Below are positions 44,297 to 52,077 of a DNA stretch of 64,000 nt, piece after piece. The position numbers and the translations under genes are program-made. Origin of the DNA: DATKSG01 sp035531775 (GTDB taxonomy: Bacteria > Actinomycetota > Acidimicrobiia > Acidimicrobiales > UBA8190); contig DATKSG010000014.1 in assembly GCA_035531775.1 (NCBI GenBank), forward strand, positions 1-64,000, given 5' to 3'. The notes beneath the pieces were generated by a model. The model was not told the DNA's origin, ran no database searches, and saw nothing but the letters and a program-made list of their open reading frames with translations. How positions within the stretch are numbered: the stretch's first letter is position 1; each line of letters starts with the position of its first letter.

Positions 44297-45330
44297 TCTC
44301 CGTCGGGGTCGACCTCGGCCACCGGTCCTACGAGGTCCTCGTGGGCGCCGGGGCCCGACACGCCCTGGCCGACGTGGTGCCGGCGTCGGCCCGCCTGGCT
44401 GCCGTGGTCACCCAGCCCGGAATCGACGTGGGCATCGACCCCGGCATCGAGGCCGAGCGCTTCTTGATCGGGCCCGGCGAGGCGGCCAAGTCGCTGTCCA
44501 CCGTGGAGGAGCTGTGCCGGGGCTTCGCCCGGGCCGGGTTATCGCGCCGAGACGTGGTGGTGGCCGTGGGCGGTGGGGTGGTGACCGACGTGGCCGGCTT
44601 TGCCGCCGCCACGTACTTGCGGGGCATCGCCTACGTCAACGTGGCCACCACCTTGTTGGCTCAGGTCGATGCGGCCATCGGGGGCAAGACCGGCGTGAAC
44701 CTGCCCGAGGGCAAGAACCTGGTGGGCGCCTTCTGGCAGCCGGCCGCCGTGTTGTGCGATACGGATGTGCTCTCCACCCTGCCCCGGCGCGAGTGGGCGT
44801 CGGGAAGAGGGGAGATGGCCAAGTACGCCTTCATCGGCGGATCGCCGCCTGGAGCCGGCTTCCTCGAGCTCCCACTCGAGGAGCAGGTGGCTCGGTGCGT
44901 GGGCATCAAAGCAGAAGTGGTGTCGGGCGACGAGCGCGAGGGGGGCCGCCGGATGCTGCTCAATTACGGCCACACCCTGGCTCACGCGCTGGAGGCCGTG
45001 GGGTACGGGCCCGAGGGGGGGGTGGACCTGCGCCATGGTGAGGCGGTGGCGGTCGGGCTCGTCTTCGCCGCCGAGCTGGCCCGACACCTCGGGCGCATCG
45101 AAGACGACCGGGTGGCCCTGCACCGCCAGGTGGTGGGCCAGTTCGACCTTCCCTCCGACATCCCCAACGGCGTATCGGCCCGGGCGCTGGTGGCTTTCAT
45201 GGGACGCGACAAGAAGGCCGATCACGACCTGACTTTCGTCCTCGACGGCCCCGGCGGCGTCGAGCCGGTCGGGGGCGTGGGGGCCGAGGACGTCCTCGCT
45301 ACCCTGTCGTCCATGGGATGTACCCGGTGA
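44293..45330 (+). CDS. aroB: 3-dehydroquinate synthase
   Basis: AroB cyclises DAHP to 3-dehydroquinate with NAD and a divalent metal. The 345-residue protein shows GGGVVTDVAGFAAATYLRG, the conserved PTTLLAQVD equivalent VATTLLAQVDAAIGGKTGVN, LPEGKNLVGAFWQP, and metal-site histidines in LNYGHTLAHALEA and RHGEAVAVGL. The GTG overlaps the aroK stop by 4 bases. Confidence 0.96.
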   Translation: MISVGVDLGHRSYEVLVGAGARHALADVVPASARLAAVVTQPGIDVGIDPGIEAERFLIGPGEAAKSLSTVEELCRGFARAGLSRRDVVVAVGGGVVTDVAGFAAATYLRGIAYVNVATTLLAQVDAAIGGKTGVNLPEGKNLVGAFWQPAAVLCDTDVLSTLPRREWASGRGEMAKYAFIGGSPPGAGFLELPLEEQVARCVGIKAEVVSGDEREGGRRMLLNYGHTLAHALEAVGYGPEGGVDLRHGEAVAVGLVFAAELARHLGRIEDDRVALHRQVVGQFDLPSDIPNGVSARALVAFMGRDKKADHDLTFVLDGPGGVEPVGGVGAEDVLATLSSMGCTR

Positions 45331-45785
45331 GCGCGTCGAAGCCGTTGGTCGTGCTGTTGTCGGGCCCGAACCTGAGCCTGCTCGGCCAGCGCCAGCCCGA
45401 GATCTATGGCCCCGAGATCCTGGCCGAGCATGTGGTCGCCGCCACCGAGGAGGCCCACGCCCTGGGCCTGGCCATGGAGCACCATCAGAGCGAGCATGAA
45501 GGCGAACTGGTGGAGCAGGTCCATCGGGCCAGGGGCCGTGCCGCCGCCCTGGTGGTGAACGCCGGGGCCCTGACCCACTACTCCTGGGCCCTGCATGACG
45601 CCCTGGCCTCGTTCGACGGCGTGGTGGTGGAGCTCCACCTGTCCAACCCGGCTGGCCGCGAGCCGTTCCGCCACACGTCGGTGGTGGCGCCGGTGGCCGA
45701 CGGGACAATCGCCGGCTTCGGTGGCCTCGGCTACCGCTTGGCCATGGTGGCCGTGGCTCGTCGCTTGGGCACCGGCTCGAGGTGA
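45318..45785 (+). CDS. aroQ: Type II 3-dehydroquinate dehydratase
   Basis: AroQ dehydrates 3-dehydroquinate as a dodecamer. The 155-residue protein has LLSGPNLSLLGQRQPEIYG with the catalytic arginine and tyrosine, SEHEGELVEQVHRA, VVNAGALTHYSWALHDAL, and HLSNPAGREPFRHTS with the conserved glutamate and histidine. ATG 45318 and GTG 45327 are both possible; the GTG gives the 4-base overlap with aroB that is common in this window. Confidence 0.93.
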   Translation: MYPVSASKPLVVLLSGPNLSLLGQRQPEIYGPEILAEHVVAATEEAHALGLAMEHHQSEHEGELVEQVHRARGRAAALVVNAGALTHYSWALHDALASFDGVVVELHLSNPAGREPFRHTSVVAPVADGTIAGFGGLGYRLAMVAVARRLGTGSR

Positions 45786-46909
45786 CGGGCCCGGGGCCCG
45801 CTCCCACCGGTGCCGTCGCGGTCGGCGGGCGTCTCGAACGCCTGAGGGCCCTGCTATCGGAAGCCGGTGTCGACGCCTTGCTCGTCTCGGAGCTGGCCAA
45901 CATCCGGTACCTGACCGGCTTCACCGGGTCAGCCGGGCTGGTACTGGTAGCCCCCGACGAAGCGTTTCTGGCCACCGACGGCCGCTACCGCACCCAGGGC
46001 GCCGAGCAGGTGCAGGCGGCCGGGGCCGGGCGCGCTGTGGAAGTAGTGGTGGGCGGGCTCGCCGCCCAGCGTGACGCCCTGGTCGGGGCGCTAGGACGCA
46101 GCGCCGTGCGCCGCCTCGGCCTCGAGGCCCACGCCATCACGTGGGCCGAGCAACGACGCTGGTCCGAAGCCGCCAGGGCAGTGATGGTGGTGCCCACCAC
46201 GGGTTTGGTGGAGGGCTTACGACAGGTGAAGGACGCCGCCGAGCTCGAGCGCATGGCCTATGCCGCCGCGCTGGCCGACGCCGCATTGGCCGAGACCCTC
46301 GCCATGCTGGGCACCGGGCCGACTGAGGCCGAGGTGGCCCTGGCCCTCGATTCGGCCATGCGCCGGCTTGGGGCCGAGGACCGGGCCTTCTCCACCATCG
46401 TGGCGTCGGGTCCCAACGCGGCGAAACCCCACGCCCGCCCCGGCGGCCGGCGCATCACGGGCGGGGACCCGGTGGTGGTCGACTTTGGCGCCGTCTACGA
46501 CGGGTACCGCTCGGATATGACCCGCACCTTCGTGGTGGGGGGCGACCCCGGGCCCGACCTGGCCCGCATGTGGGAGGTGGTGGCCGGGGCCCAGCAGGCC
46601 GGGGTGGGCGCCGTGCGGGCCGGGGTGGCGACGGGCGAGGTGGACCGGGTCTGCCGGGAATGGATCACCGCAGCGGGTCTGGGCGACGCCTTCGAACACG
46701 GAACCGGCCACGGCGTGGGACTCGACATCCACGAGGCCCCGTCGGTCGGCCCGGGGGCCACTGCTATCCTCGCCAACGGCATCGTCGTCACCGTCGAGCC
46801 GGGTGTGTACGTGCCCGGAGTCGGGGGGGTCCGCATCGAGGACACCGTGGTGGTGACCGAGCACGGATGCCGGGTGCTCACCAACTTTCCGAAGGACTTC
46901 GTCGCCTGA
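45782..46909 (+). CDS. pepP: M24B-family Xaa-Pro aminopeptidase
   Basis: This metallopeptidase removes N-terminal residues that precede proline. The 375-residue protein has a creatinase-like N-terminal domain (LLVSELANIRYLTGFTGS) and the pita-bread catalytic domain. The five metal ligands are visible: DFGAVYDGYRSDMTR with two aspartates, EHGTGHGVGLDIHEAPSVG with a histidine, and glutamates in VTVEPGVYVPG and RIEDTVVVTEHG. The GTG overlaps aroQ by 4 bases. Peptidase, efp and nusB in this order are typical. Confidence 0.93.
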   Translation: MTGPGPAPTGAVAVGGRLERLRALLSEAGVDALLVSELANIRYLTGFTGSAGLVLVAPDEAFLATDGRYRTQGAEQVQAAGAGRAVEVVVGGLAAQRDALVGALGRSAVRRLGLEAHAITWAEQRRWSEAARAVMVVPTTGLVEGLRQVKDAAELERMAYAAALADAALAETLAMLGTGPTEAEVALALDSAMRRLGAEDRAFSTIVASGPNAAKPHARPGGRRITGGDPVVVDFGAVYDGYRSDMTRTFVVGGDPGPDLARMWEVVAGAQQAGVGAVRAGVATGEVDRVCREWITAAGLGDAFEHGTGHGVGLDIHEAPSVGPGATAILANGIVVTVEPGVYVPGVGGVRIEDTVVVTEHGCRVLTNFPKDFVA

Positions 46910-47469
46910 TGGCCGTCACCACCAACGATCTGCGCAACGGGATGACCCTCGACCTTCCCGAGGGGTTGTTCGGGGTGGTCGAGTTCCAGCACGTGAAGCC
47001 GGGCAAGGGCGGGGCCTTCGTCCGCACCAAGCTCAAGAACGTGCGCACCGGGGCCGTGATCGAGCGCACCTTCCGGGCCGACGAGCGCGTCGAGCAGGCC
47101 ATCGTCGACAAGCGCGAGATGCAGTACCTCTACCGCGACGGCGCCGATTACGTGTTCATGGACACGTCGTCCTACGACCAGATCCATGTGAGTCCCGACA
47201 CCCTCGGCGACGCCGCCAACTTCGTCAAAGAGGGCGACAACGCCGTGCTCCAGCTGTACGGCACGGAGATCGTGGGGGTGGACCTGCCGGCCTCGGTGGA
47301 GCTCACCGTGGCCGAGACCGAGCCCGGGATCCAAGGCGACCGGGTGTCGGGGGCCCGGAAGCCGGCCACCCTCGAAACCGGCCTGGTCGTGCAGGTGCCG
47401 CTCTTCGTGAACCCCGGGGACCGCTTGAAGGTCGACACCCGCACGTCCGAGTACATCACCCGGGCCTGA
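46909..47469 (+). CDS. efp: Elongation factor P
   Basis: EF-P relieves ribosomes stalled at polyproline. The 186-residue protein has the three-domain beta fold; the modification loop reads KPGKGGAF, with the tip lysine at K33. No epmA, epmB or ymfI-type modification gene is in the window, and how the lysine is modified here, if at all, is open. ATG 46909 shares one base with the pepP stop (TGATG). The Lys/Ala/Pro-repeat protein and other proline-rich products would be natural clients. Confidence 0.96.
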   Translation: MAVTTNDLRNGMTLDLPEGLFGVVEFQHVKPGKGGAFVRTKLKNVRTGAVIERTFRADERVEQAIVDKREMQYLYRDGADYVFMDTSSYDQIHVSPDTLGDAANFVKEGDNAVLQLYGTEIVGVDLPASVELTVAETEPGIQGDRVSGARKPATLETGLVVQVPLFVNPGDRLKVDTRTSEYITRA

Positions 47470-47491
47470 CGGCCACCGGCGGGGGACGACG

Positions 47492-47917
47492 GTGCCACCG
47501 GCCACCAGGCCTGACCCGGCCGCACCGGTCGGGCCCCGCCACCAGGCCCGAGAGCGGGCACTCAGCCTGCTCTACGAGGCCGAGATCAAGCATGTGACCA
47601 CGGCCGAGGTGGTAGACGCCCTGGCCGCCACCCCCGACGCCTTCGCTCTGGCTCTGGTCCAGGGCGTGGCCGCCCACCTGGCCCGTATCGACCAGCTGCT
47701 GGCCGGAGCCGCCGTGGGCTGGGACGTGGCCCGCATGCCGGCCGTGGACCGCGCCGTGCTGCGCCTGGCCGTCTACGAGTTGCTGGAAGGACCGGCCGTA
47801 CCGGTGGCCGTTGTCATCGACGAGGCGGTGGAGTTGGTGAAGCAGTACTCGACCGAGGAGTCGGGGCGGTTCGTGAACGGGGTGTTGTCGACCATCGCCG
47901 CCCAACTGCGAGCCTGA
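47492..47917 (+). CDS. nusB: Transcription antitermination factor NusB
   Basis: NusB pairs with NusE/S10 to bind boxA RNA in rRNA antitermination. The 141-residue all-helical protein has PRHQARERALSLLYEAEI at the N-terminus, then ARMPAVDRAVLRLAVYELL and VVIDEAVELVKQYSTEESGRFVNGVL, the most conserved helices. It starts at a GTG with no strong ribosome site, 22 bases after efp. Confidence 0.94.
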   Translation: MPPATRPDPAAPVGPRHQARERALSLLYEAEIKHVTTAEVVDALAATPDAFALALVQGVAAHLARIDQLLAGAAVGWDVARMPAVDRAVLRLAVYELLEGPAVPVAVVIDEAVELVKQYSTEESGRFVNGVLSTIAAQLRA

Positions 47918-47947
47918 CAGCGCCCGGCCACGGCGCCCGGCTCCTGG

Positions 47948-47953
47948 TAGCAT
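47948..47953 (+). promoter_or_regulatory. Candidate -10 element (TAGCAT) for the pyr operon
   Basis: TAGCAT lies in the nusB-pyrR gap. A start about 7 bases downstream would give a leader of roughly 48 bases that begins just before the PyrR-binding hairpin. Confidence 0.35.
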
Positions 47954-47969
47954 CGACCTGACCGTGAAG

Positions 47970-47987
47970 CGGGTCCTGAGAGACCCG
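47970..47987 (+). promoter_or_regulatory. PyrR-binding hairpin in the pyr leader
   Basis: CGGGTC-CTGAGA-GACCCG forms a 6-base-pair stem with a 6-base loop. The segment GTCCTGAGAGACC fits the PyrR-binding-loop pattern with UCC-N-GAGAG. It lies 21 bases before the pyrR GTG and is not followed by a terminator, so binding of UMP-loaded PyrR could block translation rather than end transcription. Confidence 0.65.
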
Positions 47988-48007
47988 TACGGACGACGAG
48001 GAGTCTG

Positions 48008-48577
48008 GTGGCCGAGCGCGAACGCAGACTGACCCCACCGCGAGGTGGGGTCTTCGTTCCCCGGGTGCAGGTCCTCTCGGCCGAGGACGTCCACCGGGCT
48101 CTCATCCGTATCGCCCACGAGATCGTCGAGCGCAACCACGGCCTCGAGGATGTGGTCATCGTCGGCTTGCAGACCGGCGGTGTCCCCCTGGCCCATCGCA
48201 TCGGGCACGTCCTCGAAGAAGTGGAGAGCACCTCGGTGGCGGTGGGGATGCTCGACGTCGCTTTCTACCGCGACGACATCGGCATCCGCCCGGTGTTGCC
48301 CGAGGCCGTCACCGACATCCCCGGCGACCTGGCCGGCCAGCTGGTCGTGCTGGTCGACGACGTGCTGTTCACCGGCCGCACCGTGCGCGCCGCCCTGAAT
48401 GCCCTGGCCGACTATGGAAGGGCGCGGGCTGTGCAGCTGGCCGTCATGGTCGACCGTGGACATCGCGAGTTGCCCATCCGGCCCGACTACGTGGGGAAGA
48501 ACATTCCCACCCGCATCGACGAGCAGGTCGATGTGAGCCTTGACGGGGTCGTGCTCGGGGACGTCGTCCCCCGGTGA
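48008..48577 (+). CDS. pyrR: PyrR, pyrimidine operon regulator / uracil phosphoribosyltransferase-like
   Basis: PyrR binds pyr mRNA when UMP is high and also has uracil phosphoribosyltransferase activity. The 189-residue protein has the PRPP loop VLVDDVLFTGRTVRAAL, an N-terminal GLQTGGVPLAHRIG, AVMVDRGHRELPIRPDYVGKN and LDVAFYRDDIG. The GTG follows GAGGAG. Its own leader carries the hairpin it should bind, so it is autoregulated together with pyrB, pyrC, carA, carB, pyrD and pyrF downstream. Confidence 0.95.
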   Translation: MAERERRLTPPRGGVFVPRVQVLSAEDVHRALIRIAHEIVERNHGLEDVVIVGLQTGGVPLAHRIGHVLEEVESTSVAVGMLDVAFYRDDIGIRPVLPEAVTDIPGDLAGQLVVLVDDVLFTGRTVRAALNALADYGRARAVQLAVMVDRGHRELPIRPDYVGKNIPTRIDEQVDVSLDGVVLGDVVPR

Positions 48578-48593
48578 CCGGGAGCCAGTTGCA

Positions 48594-49643
48594 GTGACCG
48601 GAGCCCCGGCCGGCGGCAGTCGGCATCTGCTGTCGGTGGCCGATCTCGGCGCCGAGGGCATCGAAGAGGTCATGCGCGTGGCCGATGCCTTCGTCGAGGT
48701 GGGCCGTCGCCCCATCCCCAAGGTCCCGGCCCTGCGTGGCCGCACCGTGGTGACGATGTTCGCCGAGGAGTCGACCCGCACACGCCTCTCCTTCGAGACC
48801 GCCGCCCGGCGCCTGTCGGCCGACGTGGTGAGCTTCCAGGTGGCTTCCTCGTCGGTTAAGAAGGGCGAGTCCCTGCGCGACACAGCCGAGACGGTGGCGG
48901 CCATGGGAGCCGACGCCTTCGTCGTGCGGCATCCGAGCGCCGGCGCCCCGGCCCAGGTGGCCCGGTGGGTGGACGCCGCCGTGGTGAACGCCGGCGACGG
49001 CTGGCACGAACACCCCACGCAGGCCCTGCTCGACTGCTACACCATCCGCCAGGTGCTGGCCGAGCGGGCCGGCGGCGCACCGAGCATCGACTGTTTCAGG
49101 GGGCTCCGCGTGGCCATCGTGGGCGACGTCCGCCACAGCCGGGTGGCCCGGTCGGGAGTTTTGGCGCTCGCAGCCCTGGGCGCCTCGGTCACGCTGGTGG
49201 CGCCCGGCACCCTGGTGCCGAGTTCGCTCGAGGGCTGGCCCATCGCCGGCGTGGCCCACGACCTCGACGGCGTGCTCGATTCGATCGACGTGTGCTACCT
49301 GCTTCGCCTCCAGCTCGAGCGAGGTGCGGGAGCCTTCGTGCCGTCGCTGCGGGAGTACACCGCCGCTTACGGGCTCACCGCCCGCCGGGCCGCCCGACTG
49401 GCCGAGGGGGCCCTGGTCATGCATCCCGGGCCCATGAACCGCGGTGTCGAGATCGCCGACGAAGTGGCCGACTGGCCCCGTTCGGTGGTGTTGCGCCAGG
49501 TGGCCAACGGCATCGCCGTGCGCATGGCGGTGCTTTTTCTCCTTCTCGGCCATGGTGCAGGCTCCGACCCCGCCGCCCTGATGGCCGATGCCGCGGCCGA
49601 GTCCGCCGACGCCGTCGATGAGCGCCCTGGGGACCGTCGGTGA
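48594..49643 (+). CDS. pyrB: Aspartate carbamoyltransferase catalytic subunit
   Basis: PyrB joins carbamoyl phosphate and aspartate. The 349-residue protein has the carbamoyl-phosphate loop FAEESTRTRLSFE, the loop SSVKKGESLRDT, GDGWHEHPTQALLDCYT, and VMHPGPMNRGVEI at the C-terminus. GTG 48594 is the first start in frame after the pyrR gene and has GGGAG 9 bases before it. No pyrI regulatory subunit gene is present, which fits Gram-positive-type trimers. Confidence 0.96.
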   Translation: MTGAPAGGSRHLLSVADLGAEGIEEVMRVADAFVEVGRRPIPKVPALRGRTVVTMFAEESTRTRLSFETAARRLSADVVSFQVASSSVKKGESLRDTAETVAAMGADAFVVRHPSAGAPAQVARWVDAAVVNAGDGWHEHPTQALLDCYTIRQVLAERAGGAPSIDCFRGLRVAIVGDVRHSRVARSGVLALAALGASVTLVAPGTLVPSSLEGWPIAGVAHDLDGVLDSIDVCYLLRLQLERGAGAFVPSLREYTAAYGLTARRAARLAEGALVMHPGPMNRGVEIADEVADWPRSVVLRQVANGIAVRMAVLFLLLGHGAGSDPAALMADAAAESADAVDERPGDRR

Positions 49644-50974
49644 GCGCCCTCGCCATCATGGGTGGCACCGTGGTGGACGAGTCGGGGGAGCGTCCGGGCC
49701 ACGTCCTGATCGAGGACGGCGTGGTGGTGGCCGCCGGGCCGGGCCTCGAGGTGCCGGCCGGCTGGCGGGTCCTCGATGCCGGCGGTTGCATGGTGTCCCC
49801 GGGGCTCGTGGACCTGCACACGCACCTGCGCCAACCCGGAGCCGAGGAGGCCGAGACCGTCGAGTCCGGTTCGCGAGCGGCGGCCGCCGGTGGCTTCACG
49901 GCCGTGGTGGCCATGCCCAATACCGACCCGCCCATCGACAGCGCCGCCGTGGCCCGCCAGGTGCTGGGTCTGGGGGAGGGGGCGCTGTGCCGGGTGGCGG
50001 TGGCCGGGGCCATCACCGTGGGGCGCGCCGGCGAGCGCTTGGCACCAATGGGGGAGATGGCCGCCCTGGGGGTGCGGCTCTTCACCGACGACGGAACCGG
50101 CGTGCAGGATGCCGCCGTCATGCGCCGGGCACTCGAGTACGCAGCCGGCCTGGGCCTCATCCTGGGGCAGCACTGCGAAGTCGAGGCCCTGGCCGCCGGA
50201 GGCGCCATGCACGAGGGCGCCTGGTCGAGCCGCCTCGGCGTTCCCGGGATCCCGGCCGAGGCCGAGGAGACGATGGTGGCGCGCGATATCGCCCTGGCCC
50301 GTCTGACCGGCGGACGGGTCCACTTCCTCCACCTCTCCACGGCCCGCTCGCTGGCACTGGTGGCGGCGGCCAAAGCCGAGGGGCTGGCCGTTACGGCCGA
50401 GGTGACACCGCACCATCTGTCGCTCACCGACGGCGAGCTGTTCGGGTACGACACCTTGTTCAAGGTCAACCCGCCGCTGCGTCCAGCCACCGACGTGGCC
50501 GCCCTGCGCCGCGCTTGCGCTGAAGGAGTGGTGGACGCCGTGGCCACCGACCACGCCCCTCATCCGCCCGAGGCCAAGGACGCACCGCTCGACGTGGCTC
50601 CCCCCGGGATGCTCGGGCTCGAGACGGCCTTGTCCGTCACCTTGTCCGCCCTCGGCCCCGGAGCCGAGAGCGACGGAGTGGCGGTGCCCGCCGGGATGGT
50701 GCTGCGCGACGTCCTGGGCCTGCTGTCGTGGCGCCCGGCGCGCCTGGTGGGCTTGGACCCCGGCGCCGGGGGCGACCAAGGCGGCCCGGTGGAAGCAGGG
50801 TCGGCGGCCAACTTGTGCGTGTTCGACCCGGCCGCCACCTGGGAGGTGGAGGCGATGCGCTCGGCCAGTCGCAGCCGCAATACCCCGTGGGCCGGCCGGC
50901 GCCTCACCGGCCGGGTCCGCCACACCGTGTGCCGGGGGGAGGCCGTGGTGGTGGACGGCGAGGCACAGCGATGA
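49640..50974 (+). CDS. pyrC: Dihydroorotase, type I (PyrC)
   Basis: PyrC closes the dihydroorotate ring. The 444-residue length is that of the class I enzymes that often associate with PyrB. Metal-site motifs are LVDLHTHLRQPG at the start of the barrel, the histidine in HCEVEALAA, HFLHLSTARS and the catalytic aspartate in ATDHAPHPPEAKD. The GTG overlaps pyrB by 4 bases, and the ATG of carA overlaps its stop. Confidence 0.96.
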   Translation: MSALAIMGGTVVDESGERPGHVLIEDGVVVAAGPGLEVPAGWRVLDAGGCMVSPGLVDLHTHLRQPGAEEAETVESGSRAAAAGGFTAVVAMPNTDPPIDSAAVARQVLGLGEGALCRVAVAGAITVGRAGERLAPMGEMAALGVRLFTDDGTGVQDAAVMRRALEYAAGLGLILGQHCEVEALAAGGAMHEGAWSSRLGVPGIPAEAEETMVARDIALARLTGGRVHFLHLSTARSLALVAAAKAEGLAVTAEVTPHHLSLTDGELFGYDTLFKVNPPLRPATDVAALRRACAEGVVDAVATDHAPHPPEAKDAPLDVAPPGMLGLETALSVTLSALGPGAESDGVAVPAGMVLRDVLGLLSWRPARLVGLDPGAGGDQGGPVEAGSAANLCVFDPAATWEVEAMRSASRSRNTPWAGRRLTGRVRHTVCRGEAVVVDGEAQR

Positions 50975-52077
50975 CGGCGGCACAGCGGCGGGCGGCGGCT
51001 CTGCTGGTGCTGGCTGACGGCGAGGTGTTCGAGGGCGAGGCGCTCGGCGCCGTGGCGCCCGGCGGGGTCTGCACGGGCGAGCTCGTGTTCAACACGGTGC
51101 TGTCGGGTTATCAGGAAGTGGTCACCGACCCGAGCTACGCCGGGCAGGTGGTGGCCTTCACCTATCCACACATCGGAAACTACGGGGTCACTGCCGACGA
51201 CGACGAGGCCAAGCACCCGTGGTGCCGCGGCGTGGTCGTGCGCGACGTCCCGCCGAGGCCCTCGAGCTGGCGGGCCCAAGGCTCGCTCGAGGACTTCCTG
51301 GTGCGCCACGAAGTGCCCGGCATCACCGGCGTCGACACCCGGCGCCTCACCCGCCACGTGCGCCGGGCCGGTGCCATCGGCTGCGCATTCGGAACGGCCG
51401 ACGAGCGCACCCTGGCGGCGGCGGCAGCCGCCGAGGCGGGCACCACGGGCCAGGACCTGGTCTCGGCCGTGACCACCGACGCCCCTTACCAGCGCGGGTC
51501 GGGTGCGCTGCGGGTGGTGGCTTACGACTTCGGCGTCAAGGAGACCATGCTGCGTTGCCTGGGGGCCATGGCCACGGTGACGGTGGTGCCGGCCGGCTTT
51601 TCGGCCTCCGATGCCCTGGCCCTCGAGCCCGATGGCGTCTTCCTCTCCAACGGCCCCGGCGACCCGGCGGCCTTGGGCGGGCCGACGGCCACCATCGCCG
51701 AGCTGCTCGGCCGGGTGCCGGTGTTCGGGATCTGCCTGGGACATCAGCTCCTGGCCACCGCCCTCGGGGGCCGGACCTACAAGCTGCCCTTCGGGCACCA
51801 CGGAGGCAACCACCCGGTGCGCCGCCTGGCCGGGGGCCAGGTGGAGATCACCAGCCAGAACCACAACTACGCCGTGGCCGAACAGTCCCTGACCCTAGGA
51901 GGGGCTCCGGTGGCCGAGGTGACCCACGTGAACTTGAACGACGGGGTGGTCGAGGGCATCCGGTCCACCACGGCAGCGGCCTTCGGCGTGCAGTACCACC
52001 CCGAAGCCGGCCCCGGGCCCCACGACGCCCGTTACCTCTTCGACCAGTTCGCCGAGCTCATGGTCCGAGGGCGCTGA
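50971..52077 (+). CDS. carA: Carbamoyl phosphate synthetase small subunit
   Basis: CarA hydrolyses glutamine and passes ammonia to CarB. The 368-residue protein has the small-subunit N-domain (GEVFEGEALGA, GELVFNTVLSGYQEV) and a class I glutamine amidotransferase domain with the catalytic cysteine C255 in GICLGHQLL and the histidine and glutamate in VQYHPEAGPGPHD. The ATG overlaps pyrC by 4 bases. Confidence 0.97.
   Translation: MTAAQRRAAALLVLADGEVFEGEALGAVAPGGVCTGELVFNTVLSGYQEVVTDPSYAGQVVAFTYPHIGNYGVTADDDEAKHPWCRGVVVRDVPPRPSSWRAQGSLEDFLVRHEVPGITGVDTRRLTRHVRRAGAIGCAFGTADERTLAAAAAAEAGTTGQDLVSAVTTDAPYQRGSGALRVVAYDFGVKETMLRCLGAMATVTVVPAGFSASDALALEPDGVFLSNGPGDPAALGGPTATIAELLGRVPVFGICLGHQLLATALGGRTYKLPFGHHGGNHPVRRLAGGQVEITSQNHNYAVAEQSLTLGGAPVAEVTHVNLNDGVVEGIRSTTAAAFGVQYHPEAGPGPHDARYLFDQFAELMVRGR

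Noticed and set aside
49367..50983. 538-codon minus-strand open frame opposite pyrB and pyrC
   Set aside because: It is rich in His, Gly and Arg in the way antisense frames are here, and pyrC covers the same bases with clear motifs.
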